Counted from the stretch's first letter, positions 8,986 to 17,403 are shown. The stretch is DNA of 64,000 bases from Streptomyces kanamyceticus (GCF_008704495.1 NZ_CP023699.1:7316001-7380000); one strand, 5' to 3'. Numbers and translations are program-made. The notes: a model not told the origin generated them from the letters alone.

Positions 8986-9076
8986 TCGGCGAACAGTACC
9001 GGGAGGCGGGGCGATGTGCCTCGGACGGCCCCGCGGGCGCCGGGCCACCGAAGTGACGGGCTGTCAGGGCCGGTCG

Positions 9077-9103
9077 TGGCGCGACCGCGATCCGGTCGCG
9101 CCA
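9077..9103. promoter_or_regulatory. Perfect 11-bp inverted repeat in the cobT/methyltransferase divergent region
   Basis: TGGCGCGACCG - cgatc - CGGTCGCGCCA lies in the 218-bp gap between two divergently transcribed genes. No gene ends here, so a terminator role is less natural than an operator or a leader hairpin. Its function is unknown. Confidence 0.5.
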
Positions 9104-9203
9104 TGTGATCAATTGGATGCGCGGCGCCAGCACGCCGGTGCCGCCGACCCCCTCGCGGTCCGGCGCCCGCGGCCCCGCCACCCCCACTCCAGGAGGTACG
9201 ACC

Positions 9204-10274
9204 ATGACCACGGATGCCGCCCAGCGGGTCGCCGAGCGCCGCCCCGCCTACCTCGCCGAACTCGCCCGGGGCACCGAACGGTTCCACGAGCCGCGCCGCA
9301 CCGAGTGCCCCTGGTGCGGCTCCTCGCGGCTGCGGGTCAGGCTGCGCACCACCGACCTCATCCAGCACAAGCCGGGCACCTTCACGCTCGACCAGTGCGA
9401 GGCCTGCGCCCACTCCTTCCAGAACCCCCGCCTCACCCCCGAGGGCCTGGACTTCTACCGCAAGGACTTCTACGACGGCCTCGGCGGCAAGGCGGCCGAG
9501 CAGCTCCTGGGTGCCGCGTCCGGCGACAGGCGCCAGCTCTCCCGCGCCCGCGCCCTGCGCGCCTTCGACGAGCCCGAGTGCTGGCTGGACGTCGGCACCG
9601 GCCGCGCCCGTTTCCCGGCCCTGGCCAAGCAACTGCTGCCGTACACCTCCTTCGACGGGCTCGACCCGGGCGACGGCGTCGAGGAGGGCGTGCGGCGCGG
9701 CCGCATCGAGGAGGGCCACCGCGGCACCCTCACCGAACTCGCCGCGGACCTCGCGGGCCGCTACGACGCGATGAGCATGTTCCACTACCTGGAGCACCGC
9801 CCCGACCCGCGCGAGGAGCTCAGGGCCGCCAGGACCGTGCTGCGCCCCGGCGGCCACCTGATGATCGAGGCCCCCGACCCCGAGTGCCGCTACACCCGGC
9901 TGCTCGGCAAGTGGTGGGTGTCCTACCTCCAGCCGCAGCACCTGCACTTCGTGCCGCTGGAGAACCTGGAGAAGGAGCTGACGGAGCTCGGCTTCACGGT
10001 CGTCGGCGTCGAACGCCGCGCGCCGCACGTGCCGTTCGACCTCGCGACGGCCGTGGCGCTGCTCCTCGACAGCCGCTTCCCCAGGGCCGACGTCCCCTGG
10101 CGGGCCAGGCCCGCGACGCCGCTCCAGCTCAAGCTGCGCCAGGCCGCGCGCTGGACCTCGGCGCCGCTGGTCGCCGCCGCCCGCGGCCTCGACAGGGCCC
10201 TGCCCCCGCTCCTCACCCGCACCGGCTTCTCCAACGCCTACCGGGTCATCGCGCGCAGGGGCGACGACACGTGA
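9204..10274 (+). CDS. Class I SAM-dependent methyltransferase with N-terminal zinc ribbon
   Basis: A 356-residue protein. Residues 30-70 hold four cysteines in a zinc-ribbon pattern (C35, C38, C65, C68: CPWCGS and CEACAHSFQNPR). The methyltransferase core follows, with SAM-binding WLDVGTG at 127-133 and then MSMFHYLEHRPDPREELR and LRPGGHLMIEAPDPE. The layout is that of small-molecule or sugar methyltransferases, but the substrate cannot be told. AGGAGG precedes the ATG at ideal spacing, so the ribosome site fixes the start. It is transcribed away from cobT and toward the cobU fusion, with about 30 bp separating the convergent 3' ends. Confidence 0.85.
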   Translation: MTTDAAQRVAERRPAYLAELARGTERFHEPRRTECPWCGSSRLRVRLRTTDLIQHKPGTFTLDQCEACAHSFQNPRLTPEGLDFYRKDFYDGLGGKAAEQLLGAASGDRRQLSRARALRAFDEPECWLDVGTGRARFPALAKQLLPYTSFDGLDPGDGVEEGVRRGRIEEGHRGTLTELAADLAGRYDAMSMFHYLEHRPDPREELRAARTVLRPGGHLMIEAPDPECRYTRLLGKWWVSYLQPQHLHFVPLENLEKELTELGFTVVGVERRAPHVPFDLATAVALLLDSRFPRADVPWRARPATPLQLKLRQAARWTSAPLVAAARGLDRALPPLLTRTGFSNAYRVIARRGDDT

Positions 10275-10304
10275 GGCGGCCGGTGCCCGGCGGGCGGCCT
10301 GAGG

Positions 10305-11519
10305 TCAGCCGCGCAGCGGCAGCGCCTGGCCCGCCACCACGAGGAGCACGTGCTCGCACTCCGCCGCGAACGCCGCGTTGAGACGGCCCAGTTCGTCGCG
10401 GTAGCGGCGGCCCGACGCGGTGGCGGGGACGATGCCCGAGCCCACCTCGTTCGAGACGGCGACGACGGTGCGGCGCGTCGCGCGGACCGCGGCCGCGAGT
10501 TCGGCCACCCGCGCCCGCAGCTCGCGCTCGCCGCCGCCCGCCCACTCGGCGTCGTCCCACGCCCGCACCTCGTCCATGACGTGCGTCAGCCACAGGGAGA
10601 GACAGTCGACGAGCAGCGCGGGCCCGTCGTCGGCGAACAGCGGCACCAGGTCGCAGGTCTCCGTCGTACGCCAGGATCCCGGCCGCCGCTCGCGGTGCAG
10701 GCTCACCCGCCGGTCCCACTCCGTGTCGCCGTTCCTGGTCCCGCCGGTCGCCACGTACAGCACCTCGGGGAAGGACTCCAGGCGCCGCTCGGCCTCCACG
10801 GACTTGCCCGAGCGGGCACCGCCGATGACCAGGGTGCGGCGCGGCACGTCGGGCACGTCCTCGTACGCGCCGACCACCAGCGTCGTGCCGTCCGGCACGG
10901 CCCGCGCGCCCGCGGCCGCGAGACGGCGCGTCAGCTCCCGGCCCTGCGGCGCCTCGTGGCCGATGTGGACCGCGACGACATCGGTGGTGGGCCCGATGGC
11001 CCCGGCGGCGCGCAGCCTGGCCAGGCCGTCGGGCCGCGCGACGACATCGGCGACGACCATCTCGTACGGAAGCCGCTCGGCGGACCCGTTCCCCTCGCCG
11101 ATCCCGGCGGGGGCCCCGCCCGGCGGCAGGTACAGGAGCCGCTCGCCGTCAGGACCCGTCACCTCGTACCCGGTGCCAGGCGCGTCCAGCGCCACCGCGC
11201 GCACCCGGTGCCCGGTGAGCAGCGCGAGCTCCCGTCCGTCGGCGACCCGGCCGGGCTGCGGAAGGCCCGCGGGGACGTCGACGGCGGGTCCGTCGTGCGG
11301 GTGGGAGAGCAGGACCTGGCGCACACCGCCGAGCGAGTGCCCCGCGCGGGCGGCCGCGAAGGCGGCGCCCGGCGTGAGGTCGAGCAGCAGGACGCCGTCC
11401 ACGAGCAGCGCCGTCGCGGCGCGCGCCGCCCCGCCCAGAGCGGTCGAGCAGGCCGCGCAGGGGCAGGCGGCCAGGGGCAGTCCTTCGGGGGCACCGGTGC
11501 CGAGCAGAGTCAGTTCCAC
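10305..11519 (-). CDS. cobU: Bifunctional adenosylcobinamide kinase/guanylyltransferase with N-terminal metallo-beta-lactamase-like domain
   Basis: A 404-residue fusion. The C-terminal 175 residues are CobU: Walker A GGARSGKS at 233-240, TGGTRNGDTEWDRRV, a guanylyltransferase His in SLHRERRPGSW, and SNEVGSGIVPATASGRRYRD. CobU phosphorylates adenosylcobinamide and transfers GMP to it, feeding CobS. The first 215 residues look like a metallo-beta-lactamase fold (LTLLGTGAPEG, a Cys-rich CPCAAC, LLSHPHDGP), but the HxHxDH motif is degenerate: H73, H75 and D76 are present with wrong spacing and no final His. The start is GTG with GGAGGATC upstream. The N-terminal role is unknown. Confidence 0.88.
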   Translation of the reverse strand: MELTLLGTGAPEGLPLAACPCAACSTALGGAARAATALLVDGVLLLDLTPGAAFAAARAGHSLGGVRQVLLSHPHDGPAVDVPAGLPQPGRVADGRELALLTGHRVRAVALDAPGTGYEVTGPDGERLLYLPPGGAPAGIGEGNGSAERLPYEMVVADVVARPDGLARLRAAGAIGPTTDVVAVHIGHEAPQGRELTRRLAAAGARAVPDGTTLVVGAYEDVPDVPRRTLVIGGARSGKSVEAERRLESFPEVLYVATGGTRNGDTEWDRRVSLHRERRPGSWRTTETCDLVPLFADDGPALLVDCLSLWLTHVMDEVRAWDDAEWAGGGERELRARVAELAAAVRATRRTVVAVSNEVGSGIVPATASGRRYRDELGRLNAAFAAECEHVLLVVAGQALPLRG

Positions 11520-11619
11520 ACGAAGATCCTCCCGCGTCGGGTCCAGGGCCGCGCGCCCGGCTAGGCTTCAAGCGGATTCAGGCGGTTCTCAGGCCGCTAC
11601 GGACCTTCGGGAGGCTGAC

Positions 11620-11880
11620 ATGGCGGCATGGACGTGGCGGTTCGAGAAGGCGGACGGGACAGAGGTCCAGCCCGCGGTGCAGCCCGAGGAGTTCACCACA
11701 CAGGGCGACGCGGAGTCCTGGGTCGGTGAGTACTGGAAGGAACTGGCCGACGGCGGTGCCGACCAGGTGCGGCTCTTCGAGGACGCGAACGAGATCTACG
11801 GCCCGATGAGCCTGCACGCGGAGGCGGGGGCGGCGGCGGATTCCGAGTCGGATCCGGAGCCGGAGGAGTCGCAGGCGTAA
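11620..11880 (+). CDS. Small conserved acidic protein of unknown function
   Basis: An 86-residue soluble protein. It starts MAAWTWRFEKADGTEV, continues with FTTQGDAESWVGEYWKELADGG, and ends in a strongly acidic Ser/Asp/Glu tail. There is no membrane segment and no motif I can assign. GGGAGGCTGAC sits in front of the ATG. It is divergent from the cobU fusion, and a long terminator hairpin follows. Codon use is typical coding, so the gene is likely real. Confidence 0.8.
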   Translation: MAAWTWRFEKADGTEVQPAVQPEEFTTQGDAESWVGEYWKELADGGADQVRLFEDANEIYGPMSLHAEAGAAADSESDPEPEESQA

Positions 11881-11900
11881 CCGGCGCCGGGTGCTCGGCA

Positions 11901-11941
11901 CACGGGAGGCGGCGGCCGGACTCCGGCCGCCGCCTCCCGTG
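11901..11941. terminator. Bidirectional terminator, 20-bp perfect stem
   Basis: CACGGGAGGCGGCGGCCGGA is followed by one base and then its exact reverse complement. The element sits between the convergent small acidic protein gene and the HtrA-like protease gene, so it can serve both strands. Confidence 0.85.
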
Positions 11942-11970
11942 CGTTCCGCCCGCCTCGCGCCGGGGGAGTG

Positions 11971-13029
11971 CTACATCTCGCCGAGGGTGATCTCGGCCGA
12001 CTCCTCGTCGCCGTCGCGTACGTACGTCACGTTCGTCCGCTGGCCCGGCCGGTCACCGGCGAGCACCTCGGAGAGCGACTCGATGGTGGTGATCCCGTCG
12101 TCGCCGAGCTTGGTGACGATGTCACCGGCCCGCAGCCCCGCGCCGTCGGCGGCGCCGTCCTTCTTGACCTCGACGACGGCCACGCCCGCGGGCCGGTAGT
12201 CGTCCCCGAGGACGGTGCGGCCCGTGATGCCGAGCGCGGCCCGGCCCGAGTCGGTGACCTTGCCGTCCTTGATGATCTGACCCGCGACGGTCTTCACCAT
12301 CGAGGACGGGATGGCGAAGCCGATGCCGGGCGCGGCGCTGTCGCCCATGTCCGGGTCGGTCGCGGCGAGCGTCGGGATCCCGATGACCTGCCCGTCGAGA
12401 TCCACCAGGGCGCCGCCGCTGTTGCCCGGGTTGATCGCCGCCGAGGTCTGCACCATGTTGCCGATGGTGGCGCCGGTGCCGCCGCCCCTGCGGCCCTCGC
12501 TCACGGTGCGCCCGGTGGCCGAGACGATGCCCTGGGTGACGCTGGAGGACAGGCCGAGCGGGGAGCCCATGGCGAGCACGATCTGCCCGACCCCGGCCTT
12601 GGTGGAGTCGCCGAACGTCGCGGCCTTCAGACCGCTCGGCACGTCCTTGAGCTTGATGACGGCGAGGTCCTGCTCGGGATAGGCGGAGACGAGCTCGGCG
12701 GTCAGCGCCTGCTCGCCGGTGGCCGTGGTCACCTTGAAGGACTTCTCCTCGCCCACGACATGGGCGTTGGTGACGATGTGCCCCTTGTCGTCGTAGACGA
12801 CCCCGGAGCCGAGGCTGTCCCCGGCGTCGATCTGGACGACCGACGGCAGGACGTCCTTGATCACCTTCTGGTAGTCGTCCTGGAGGTCGTTGGCGGCGGC
12901 GGGGGCGGCCTGCGTGGTGGAGCCGCCGGAGTCACCGGATCCGGAGGAGGCACAGCCGCCGACGAGGGCGACGGCGGCGAGGGCGGCGACGAGGGGCGCG
13001 GAGAGGGCGCGGGTATGGGGCCTTGTCAT
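11971..13029 (-). CDS. HtrA/DegP-like serine protease, lipoprotein, with PDZ domain
   Basis: A 352-residue S1C protease. The N-terminus is a lipoprotein signal with lipobox LVGGC (C26), followed by a Ser/Gly linker, so the enzyme should be anchored on the outer face of the membrane. The trypsin-like triad is H90 (TNAHVV), D121 (EQDLAVIKL) and S204 (GNSGGALVD). A PDZ domain fills the C-terminus (AGVAVVEVKKDGAADGAGLR). Such proteases degrade or process misfolded envelope proteins. The ATG is preceded only by a weak CGGGG. The gene stands alone and ends at a strong shared terminator. Confidence 0.92.
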   Translation of the reverse strand: MTRPHTRALSAPLVAALAAVALVGGCASSGSGDSGGSTTQAAPAAANDLQDDYQKVIKDVLPSVVQIDAGDSLGSGVVYDDKGHIVTNAHVVGEEKSFKVTTATGEQALTAELVSAYPEQDLAVIKLKDVPSGLKAATFGDSTKAGVGQIVLAMGSPLGLSSSVTQGIVSATGRTVSEGRRGGGTGATIGNMVQTSAAINPGNSGGALVDLDGQVIGIPTLAATDPDMGDSAAPGIGFAIPSSMVKTVAGQIIKDGKVTDSGRAALGITGRTVLGDDYRPAGVAVVEVKKDGAADGAGLRAGDIVTKLGDDGITTIESLSEVLAGDRPGQRTNVTYVRDGDEESAEITLGEM

Positions 13030-13123
13030 GCCCCGAGTGTGCTTTTCGCCTGTTCGTGCCGCCCGCGGTGCGGGGTAAACGGGTGGGCGGGCGGGAAGCG
13101 TCCGCCGCGAAGCGGCGGTTCAG

Positions 13124-13909
13124 TCAGTCCCGCACCCCACACAGATGCAGCAGAGCAGCGACCCGCCGATACGGATCGATCCGCCCGGCCCGCTCCTCCG
13201 CGGCGAGCAGCGACTCCAGCTCCGCGTCCGGCGGCAGGACGGGGTCGTCGCCCACGGTGTCCGTGAAGATCCGCACCCCGTACCAGACCTGCAACGGCGC
13301 CGCGATCCCCGCCAACGTGGCGGTCAGCGCGTCGAGCCGGTCCGCGCGAGCCTCGATGCCGAGCCGGTTGCGGTACGTGGCGGAATCGAACGCGGCGAGC
13401 GCCCCCGACCAGTCACCGGCCAGGCCCGGCCGCATGGCGAGGGCCTCCGCGTTGCGCACCAGGAGCGAGAGGAGACCGCCGGGAGCCAGCATCCTGGCGA
13501 GCCCGGCGAGCAGCGCGTCGGGCTCGTCGACGTACATCAGGACGCCGTGGCAGAGCACCACGTCGAAGCTGCCCGGCAGGAAGTGCACCCCGGTCTGGTG
13601 CCCGTCGCCCTCGACGATCCGCACCCGGCCGCGGATGCCCTCGGGCTCCCCGGCGAGCGCCGCACGCGCGGCGGCGATCATCTCGGGGTCCTGCTCGACG
13701 CCCGTCACCTTGTGCCCGGCACGGGCGAGACGCAGCGCCTGCGTCCCCTGGCCCATGCCGACGTCAAGGACCCGCAGCCGCTGCCCCACGGGGAAGCGGG
13801 CGGCTATCTGCTCGTCGAGCTGCCGGGCCACCAGCTCCTGACGCACGGCATTGCGCAGACCGCCCAGCTTCGTCAGCCAGGCGGTGGCCCCGCCGGTGAA
13901 TCCGCTCAG
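13124..13909 (-). CDS. SAM-dependent methyltransferase, probable CTG start coupled to the DUF3043 gene
   Basis: The core shows SAM motif I VLDVGMGQGTQALRLA, the acidic VEQDPEM loop and post-I segment FDVVLCHGVLMYVDEPD, so this is a class I methyltransferase with unknown substrate. The first conventional start is GTG at 13846. Upstream, the same frame continues with SGFTGGATAWLTKLGGLRN, which reads like genuine methyltransferase N-terminus. It begins at a CTG that overlaps the stop of the upstream gene as CTGA, with GGAGAG five bases before it. I therefore prefer a 261-residue protein starting at CTG and coupled to DUF3043; 240 residues is the conservative alternative. Confidence 0.8.
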   Translation of the reverse strand: MSGFTGGATAWLTKLGGLRNAVRQELVARQLDEQIAARFPVGQRLRVLDVGMGQGTQALRLARAGHKVTGVEQDPEMIAAARAALAGEPEGIRGRVRIVEGDGHQTGVHFLPGSFDVVLCHGVLMYVDEPDALLAGLARMLAPGGLLSLLVRNAEALAMRPGLAGDWSGALAAFDSATYRNRLGIEARADRLDALTATLAGIAAPLQVWYGVRIFTDTVGDDPVLPPDAELESLLAAEERAGRIDPYRRVAALLHLCGVRD

Positions 13910-14496
13910 GGCCGCTCTCCGCGCTTGACCTGCGGCTTCGGCAGACGGAGCCGACGCATCTGGAGCGTGCGCATCAGGGCGTAGAAGACGGCGCCCTTCT
14001 TGCTCTCGCTCGGGAAGCGCTCGGCCAGGCGCTTCTTCAGGCGGAACGCGGTGGAGATCGAGTCACCGATGATCAGCACGATCACGAAGAGCCAGAGCAA
14101 CAGCGCGATGTTCTGCAGCTGCGGAATGCGGACCATGCTCAGGACGAGGATGATCACCGCGAGCGGCAGGAAGTACTCGGCGATGTTGAAGCGGGAGTCC
14201 ACGAAGTCGCGCGCGAACTTGCGCACGGGACCCTTGTCACGAGCGGGCAGATACCGCTCGTCACCGCTGGCCAGCGCCTCGCGCTGCTTGGCCATCTGGG
14301 TGCGGCGCTCGTCGCGCTGCCGCTTCGCCGCCTCCTTGCGCGTCGTCGGCGTATTCGTCACGCTGCGGCGCTGCGACTGCGCCATCGAGCGCTTGGGGGT
14401 GGGGCGGCCCTTCGGGGCCTGCGGGTCACGGGGCTGGTTGGAGTCGGTCACCGGCGCGGCCGGGGCCTTCTCTTCCTTGGATCGGCTACGGAACAC
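13906..14496 (-). CDS. DUF3043 membrane protein
   Basis: A 196-residue protein of the actinobacterial DUF3043 family. The first 100 residues are basic and Lys/Arg-rich (SRSKEEKAPAAPVTD, then KRQRDERRTQMAKQREAL). Two hydrophobic helices follow around residues 115-155 (YFLPLAVIILVLSMVRI and ALLLWLFVIVLIIGDS), then a basic tail ending KPQVKRGERP. The GTG start reads VFRSRSKEEK, the usual opening of the family; the ATG ten codons upstream looks spurious. Its function is unknown. The stop overlaps the start of the following methyltransferase, so the two are translated together. Confidence 0.85.
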   Translation of the reverse strand: MFRSRSKEEKAPAAPVTDSNQPRDPQAPKGRPTPKRSMAQSQRRSVTNTPTTRKEAAKRQRDERRTQMAKQREALASGDERYLPARDKGPVRKFARDFVDSRFNIAEYFLPLAVIILVLSMVRIPQLQNIALLLWLFVIVLIIGDSISTAFRLKKRLAERFPSESKKGAVFYALMRTLQMRRLRLPKPQVKRGERP

Positions 14497-14817
14497 AAAA
14501 TCCAAGGGTACGGGGTGCGGACGCATGGACCCCAGCCCACGGGGGAACGATCCGGCAACACCAAGCGTCTTGATTTACGTGCCTAAGGGGACGTAGCAGG
14601 CGGTATCCAGCCGGTTCATGGTCGGTTATCCGCCTGTTTCGGGGTCGGCTCCCAGGGGTGCACCTACTCCTTACGCCGGATCGGTGCCGGACGCAGTCGT
14701 CCTTGGGGATGAGCGCATCCGCTCGCGAACAGTGCGGTAATGGATGCAGGGCCCGTACTGTGGGTTCTGAGCAGTACCTGGAGCTGGAAGTCCGTCAGAA
14801 GGGGGCGCGCGAAGCCC
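14497..14817. promoter_or_regulatory. Divergent intergenic region between DUF3043 and pspA, with a stem-loop
   Basis: No gene is supported in these 321 bp, which must hold both promoters. One clear structure is the inverted repeat CAGGCGG at 14597-14603 and CCGCCTG at 14630-14636, with a nested CCG/CGG pair. The pspA ribosome site is the AAGGGGG about 12 bp before its ATG. I could not assign promoter boxes with confidence. Confidence 0.5.
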
Positions 14818-15609
14818 ATGAGCGGTGTCATGAAGCGTATGGGGATGATCTTCCGCGCGAAGGCGAACAAGGCCCTTGACCGGGCCGAGGACCCGCGCGA
14901 GACCCTCGATTACTCGTATCAGAAGCAGCTTGAGCTGCTGCAGAAGGTGCGCAGGGGTGTCGCCGACGTGGCGACGTCCCGCAAGCGCCTCGAGCTGCAG
15001 CTCGCCCAGCTGAACAAGCAGTCCTCCACCCTGGAGGACCAGGGCCGCAAGGCGCTCGCCCTCGGCCGCGAGGATCTGGCCCGCGAGGCCCTCTCCCGCC
15101 GTGCCGCGCTCCAGCAGCAGGTGACGGACCTGGAGACGCAGCACCAGACGCTGCAGGGCGAGGAGGAGAAGCTCACCCTCGCGGCCCAGCGGCTGCAGGC
15201 CAAGGTCGACGCCTTCCGTACGAAGAAGGAGACGATCAAGGCCACCTACACCGCGGCGCAGGCGCAGACCCGCATCGGTGAGGCCTTCTCCGGCATCTCC
15301 GAGGAGATGGGCGACGTCGGCATGGCGATCCAGCGCGCCGAGGACAAGACCGCGCAGCTCCAGGCGCGGGCCGGTGCGATCGACGAACTGCTCGCGTCCG
15401 GTGCCCTCGACGACTCCTCCGGGCTCGCCAAGGACGACATCCAGTCCGAGCTTGACCGCCTCTCCGGTGGTACAGATGTAGAGCTGGAACTGCAGCGCAT
15501 GAAGGCGGAGCTCGCCGGCGGATCCACCGCGAAGCAGGCCATCGAGCCCGGCCAGGGCACGCCCCAGGCCCAGCAGCCGCAGGACACCCCGCGCTTCGAC
15601 AAGCAGTAG
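14818..15609 (+). CDS. pspA: PspA/IM30 family phage-shock (membrane stress) protein
   Basis: A 263-residue, almost wholly helical coiled-coil protein. It begins MSGVMKRMGMIFRAKANKALD, the amphipathic helix that binds stressed membranes, and continues with NKALDRAEDPRETLDYSYQKQ, the diagnostic PspA start. The C-terminus is Gln/Pro-rich. PspA oligomers protect inner-membrane integrity; Vipp1/IM30 relatives do likewise. A second in-frame ATG lies four codons downstream and could be used. The pspAA gene follows after 26 bp in the same direction. No pspF-type regulator is nearby. Confidence 0.93.
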   Translation: MSGVMKRMGMIFRAKANKALDRAEDPRETLDYSYQKQLELLQKVRRGVADVATSRKRLELQLAQLNKQSSTLEDQGRKALALGREDLAREALSRRAALQQQVTDLETQHQTLQGEEEKLTLAAQRLQAKVDAFRTKKETIKATYTAAQAQTRIGEAFSGISEEMGDVGMAIQRAEDKTAQLQARAGAIDELLASGALDDSSGLAKDDIQSELDRLSGGTDVELELQRMKAELAGGSTAKQAIEPGQGTPQAQQPQDTPRFDKQ

Positions 15610-15635
15610 CCCTACGCACGTCCGAGGAGGACGAC

Positions 15636-15914
15636 ATGATCGTACGGATCATGGGGGAGGGGCAGGTGAAGCTGGCCGACGGCCACTTCGCCGAGCTGAA
15701 CAAGCTGGACGACGAGCTGCTCGAGGAGATGGAGAGCGGCGACGAGCCCGGCTTCCGCCGCACTCTGCACGCGCTCCTGGACAAGGTCCGGGAGCTGGGC
15801 ACCCCCCTCCCGGACGACGCCCTGGAACCCTCGGAACTGATCCTCCCCGCCCCGGACGCGACTCTGGACGAGGTCCGAGACATGCTGAGCGACGACGGCT
15901 TGATCCCGGGCTGA
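15636..15914 (+). CDS. pspAA: PspA-associated protein PspAA
   Basis: A 92-residue protein with the PspAA pattern: MIVRIMGEGQVKL opening, the central LNKLDDELLEEMESGDE and a C-terminal ILPAPDATLDEVRDMLSDDGL. It pairs with PspA in actinobacterial stress operons and is thought to bind or modulate it. GAGGAGG precedes the ATG. A dispersed repeat begins immediately after the stop. Confidence 0.9.
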   Translation: MIVRIMGEGQVKLADGHFAELNKLDDELLEEMESGDEPGFRRTLHALLDKVRELGTPLPDDALEPSELILPAPDATLDEVRDMLSDDGLIPG

Positions 15915-15969
15915 CGCGCCCCGTCAGGGGCGCGAGGAACTGCGCGCCCAGCGCGAACGGGCCCGCAGG
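15915..15969. repeat. Dispersed intergenic palindromic repeat, copy 1
   Basis: The copy opens with a hairpin CGCGCCCCGTCAGGGGCGCG and continues GAGGAACTGCGCG, ending in a CGGGCCCGCAGG tail. It starts one base after the pspAA stop codon and may serve as its terminator. It belongs to the repeat family listed in the findings. Confidence 0.75.
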
Positions 15970-15984
15970 ATGCAGGGAGCAGGC

Positions 15985-16037
15985 ACGCCCCGTAAGGGGC
16001 GCGGGGAACTGCGCGCCCAGCGCAAACGGGCCCGCAG
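15985..16037. repeat. Dispersed intergenic palindromic repeat, copy 2
   Basis: A second, tandem copy in the same orientation as copy 1: CGCCCCGTAAGGGGCG, then CGGGGAACTGCGCG, then a GGGCCCGCAG tail. The two copies are about 70 bp apart and differ at a few positions, which suggests local duplication. Confidence 0.75.
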
Positions 16038-16137
16038 TCAAAAGACAAGCCCCCCGCCCCGGGACTCAGGGGCCCACGGGGAACAGGTTCCCCGTACCCA
16101 GCCCAGGCCGCCGCCCAGGCCCCGTAACGTTGAGCCA

Positions 16138-17403
16138 GTGACCACTCTCGTACGAGGCCGCGGCTGGGCCAGAACGCACCCGCTCGCGGTGGACGCGCTG
16201 CTGGCGACCGTCGTCCTCATCTGCATGGTCATCGGCTCCTTCGCCGAGCCCCACGGCCAGCAAGGTCCCACCTGGGGCACCCGCACCCCGGACCTCCCGA
16301 GCCTGCTCCTGATGACCCTCGGCGCCTTCGCCCTGGTCTTCCGCCGCCGCGCCCCCTGGTCCGTGCTCGGCGCGACCTGCGCCGCCTCCCTCGCCGAGCT
16401 GCTCACCGGCGAGCCCCGCGCCCCCGTCGTGATGTGCGCCGTGATCGCGCTGTTCACCGTGGCCGCGCGCACCGACCGGTCCACGACCTGGCGGATCGGC
16501 GTGATCACCATGGCGGGCCTCACCGGCGTCGCGATGCTCTCGGGACCGATGCCCTGGTACTCCCAGGAGAACCTCGGCATCTTCGCCTGGACCGGCATGG
16601 CCGCGGCCGCGGGCGACGCGGTGCGCAGCCGCCGGGCGTTCGTCGCCGCGATCAGGGAGCGCGCCGAACGCGCGGAGCGCACCCGTGAGGAAGAGGCGAG
16701 GCGCCGCGTCGCCGAGGAGCGGCTGCGCATCGCCAGGGACCTGCACGACGTGGTCGCCCATCACATCGCGCTCGTCAACGTGCAGGCGGGCGTCGCGGCG
16801 CACGTCATGGACAAGCGGCCCGACCAGGCCAAGGAGGCGCTCGCGCACGTGCGGGACGCCAGCCGCTCCGCGCTCAACGAACTCCGCGCCACCGTAGGCC
16901 TGTTGCGCCAGACCGGAGATCCGGAGGCGCCCACGGAACCCGCGCCGGGCCTGCACCGCCTCGACGAACTGGTCGAGACCTTCCGCAACGCGGGCCTGCC
17001 CGTGGAGGTGGCGATGGGACAGATCGGCCTCGACCTGCCCGCCGCCGTCGACCTCGCCGCCTTCCGGATCATCCAGGAGGCGCTCACCAATGTGCAGAAG
17101 CACGCGGGCGCGGCGGCCAAGGCCGAGGTCAGCGTCGTACGCGTCGGGCCGAACGTGGAGGTCACCATCCTGGACGACGGCCCCGGCGACGACAAGGACG
17201 ACAAGAACGACAGGAAGGACAAGAGCGACGTGGGCGACGCGAGTGACGCGAGCGGCGAGAACGAAGGCGGCGGCCACGGCCTCATCGGCATGCGCGAACG
17301 CGTCGGCGCCCTCGGCGGCCACTGCTCGGCAGGCCCCCGCTACGGAGGCGGCTTCCGCGTCCATGCGATCCTGCCCGTCACCGCCAAGGGAGGCACCGCG
17401 TGA
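16138..17403 (+). CDS. Sensor histidine kinase, NarL/DesK-type
   Basis: A 421-residue membrane kinase with four or five N-terminal helices (residues 15-160), then a HisKA_3 dimerisation domain whose phospho-acceptor is His in RDLHDVVAHH. The HATPase region shows IQEALTNVQKHAG (N box), DDGPG, and GHGLIGMRERV. An unusual run of about 25 Asp/Lys/Asn residues is inserted between DDGPG and GHGLIGM, in the ATP-lid region. The GTG start has only a weak ribosome site. The stop overlaps the response regulator start as GTGA, so both are co-translated. Confidence 0.92.
   Translation: MTTLVRGRGWARTHPLAVDALLATVVLICMVIGSFAEPHGQQGPTWGTRTPDLPSLLLMTLGAFALVFRRRAPWSVLGATCAASLAELLTGEPRAPVVMCAVIALFTVAARTDRSTTWRIGVITMAGLTGVAMLSGPMPWYSQENLGIFAWTGMAAAAGDAVRSRRAFVAAIRERAERAERTREEEARRRVAEERLRIARDLHDVVAHHIALVNVQAGVAAHVMDKRPDQAKEALAHVRDASRSALNELRATVGLLRQTGDPEAPTEPAPGLHRLDELVETFRNAGLPVEVAMGQIGLDLPAAVDLAAFRIIQEALTNVQKHAGAAAKAEVSVVRVGPNVEVTILDDGPGDDKDDKNDRKDKSDVGDASDASGENEGGGHGLIGMRERVGALGGHCSAGPRYGGGFRVHAILPVTAKGGTA

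Noticed and set aside
8986..9203. Cobalamin riboswitch before cobT
   Set aside because: No B12-box-like sequence (GCCACTG) on the leftward strand; only an 11-bp hairpin is present.
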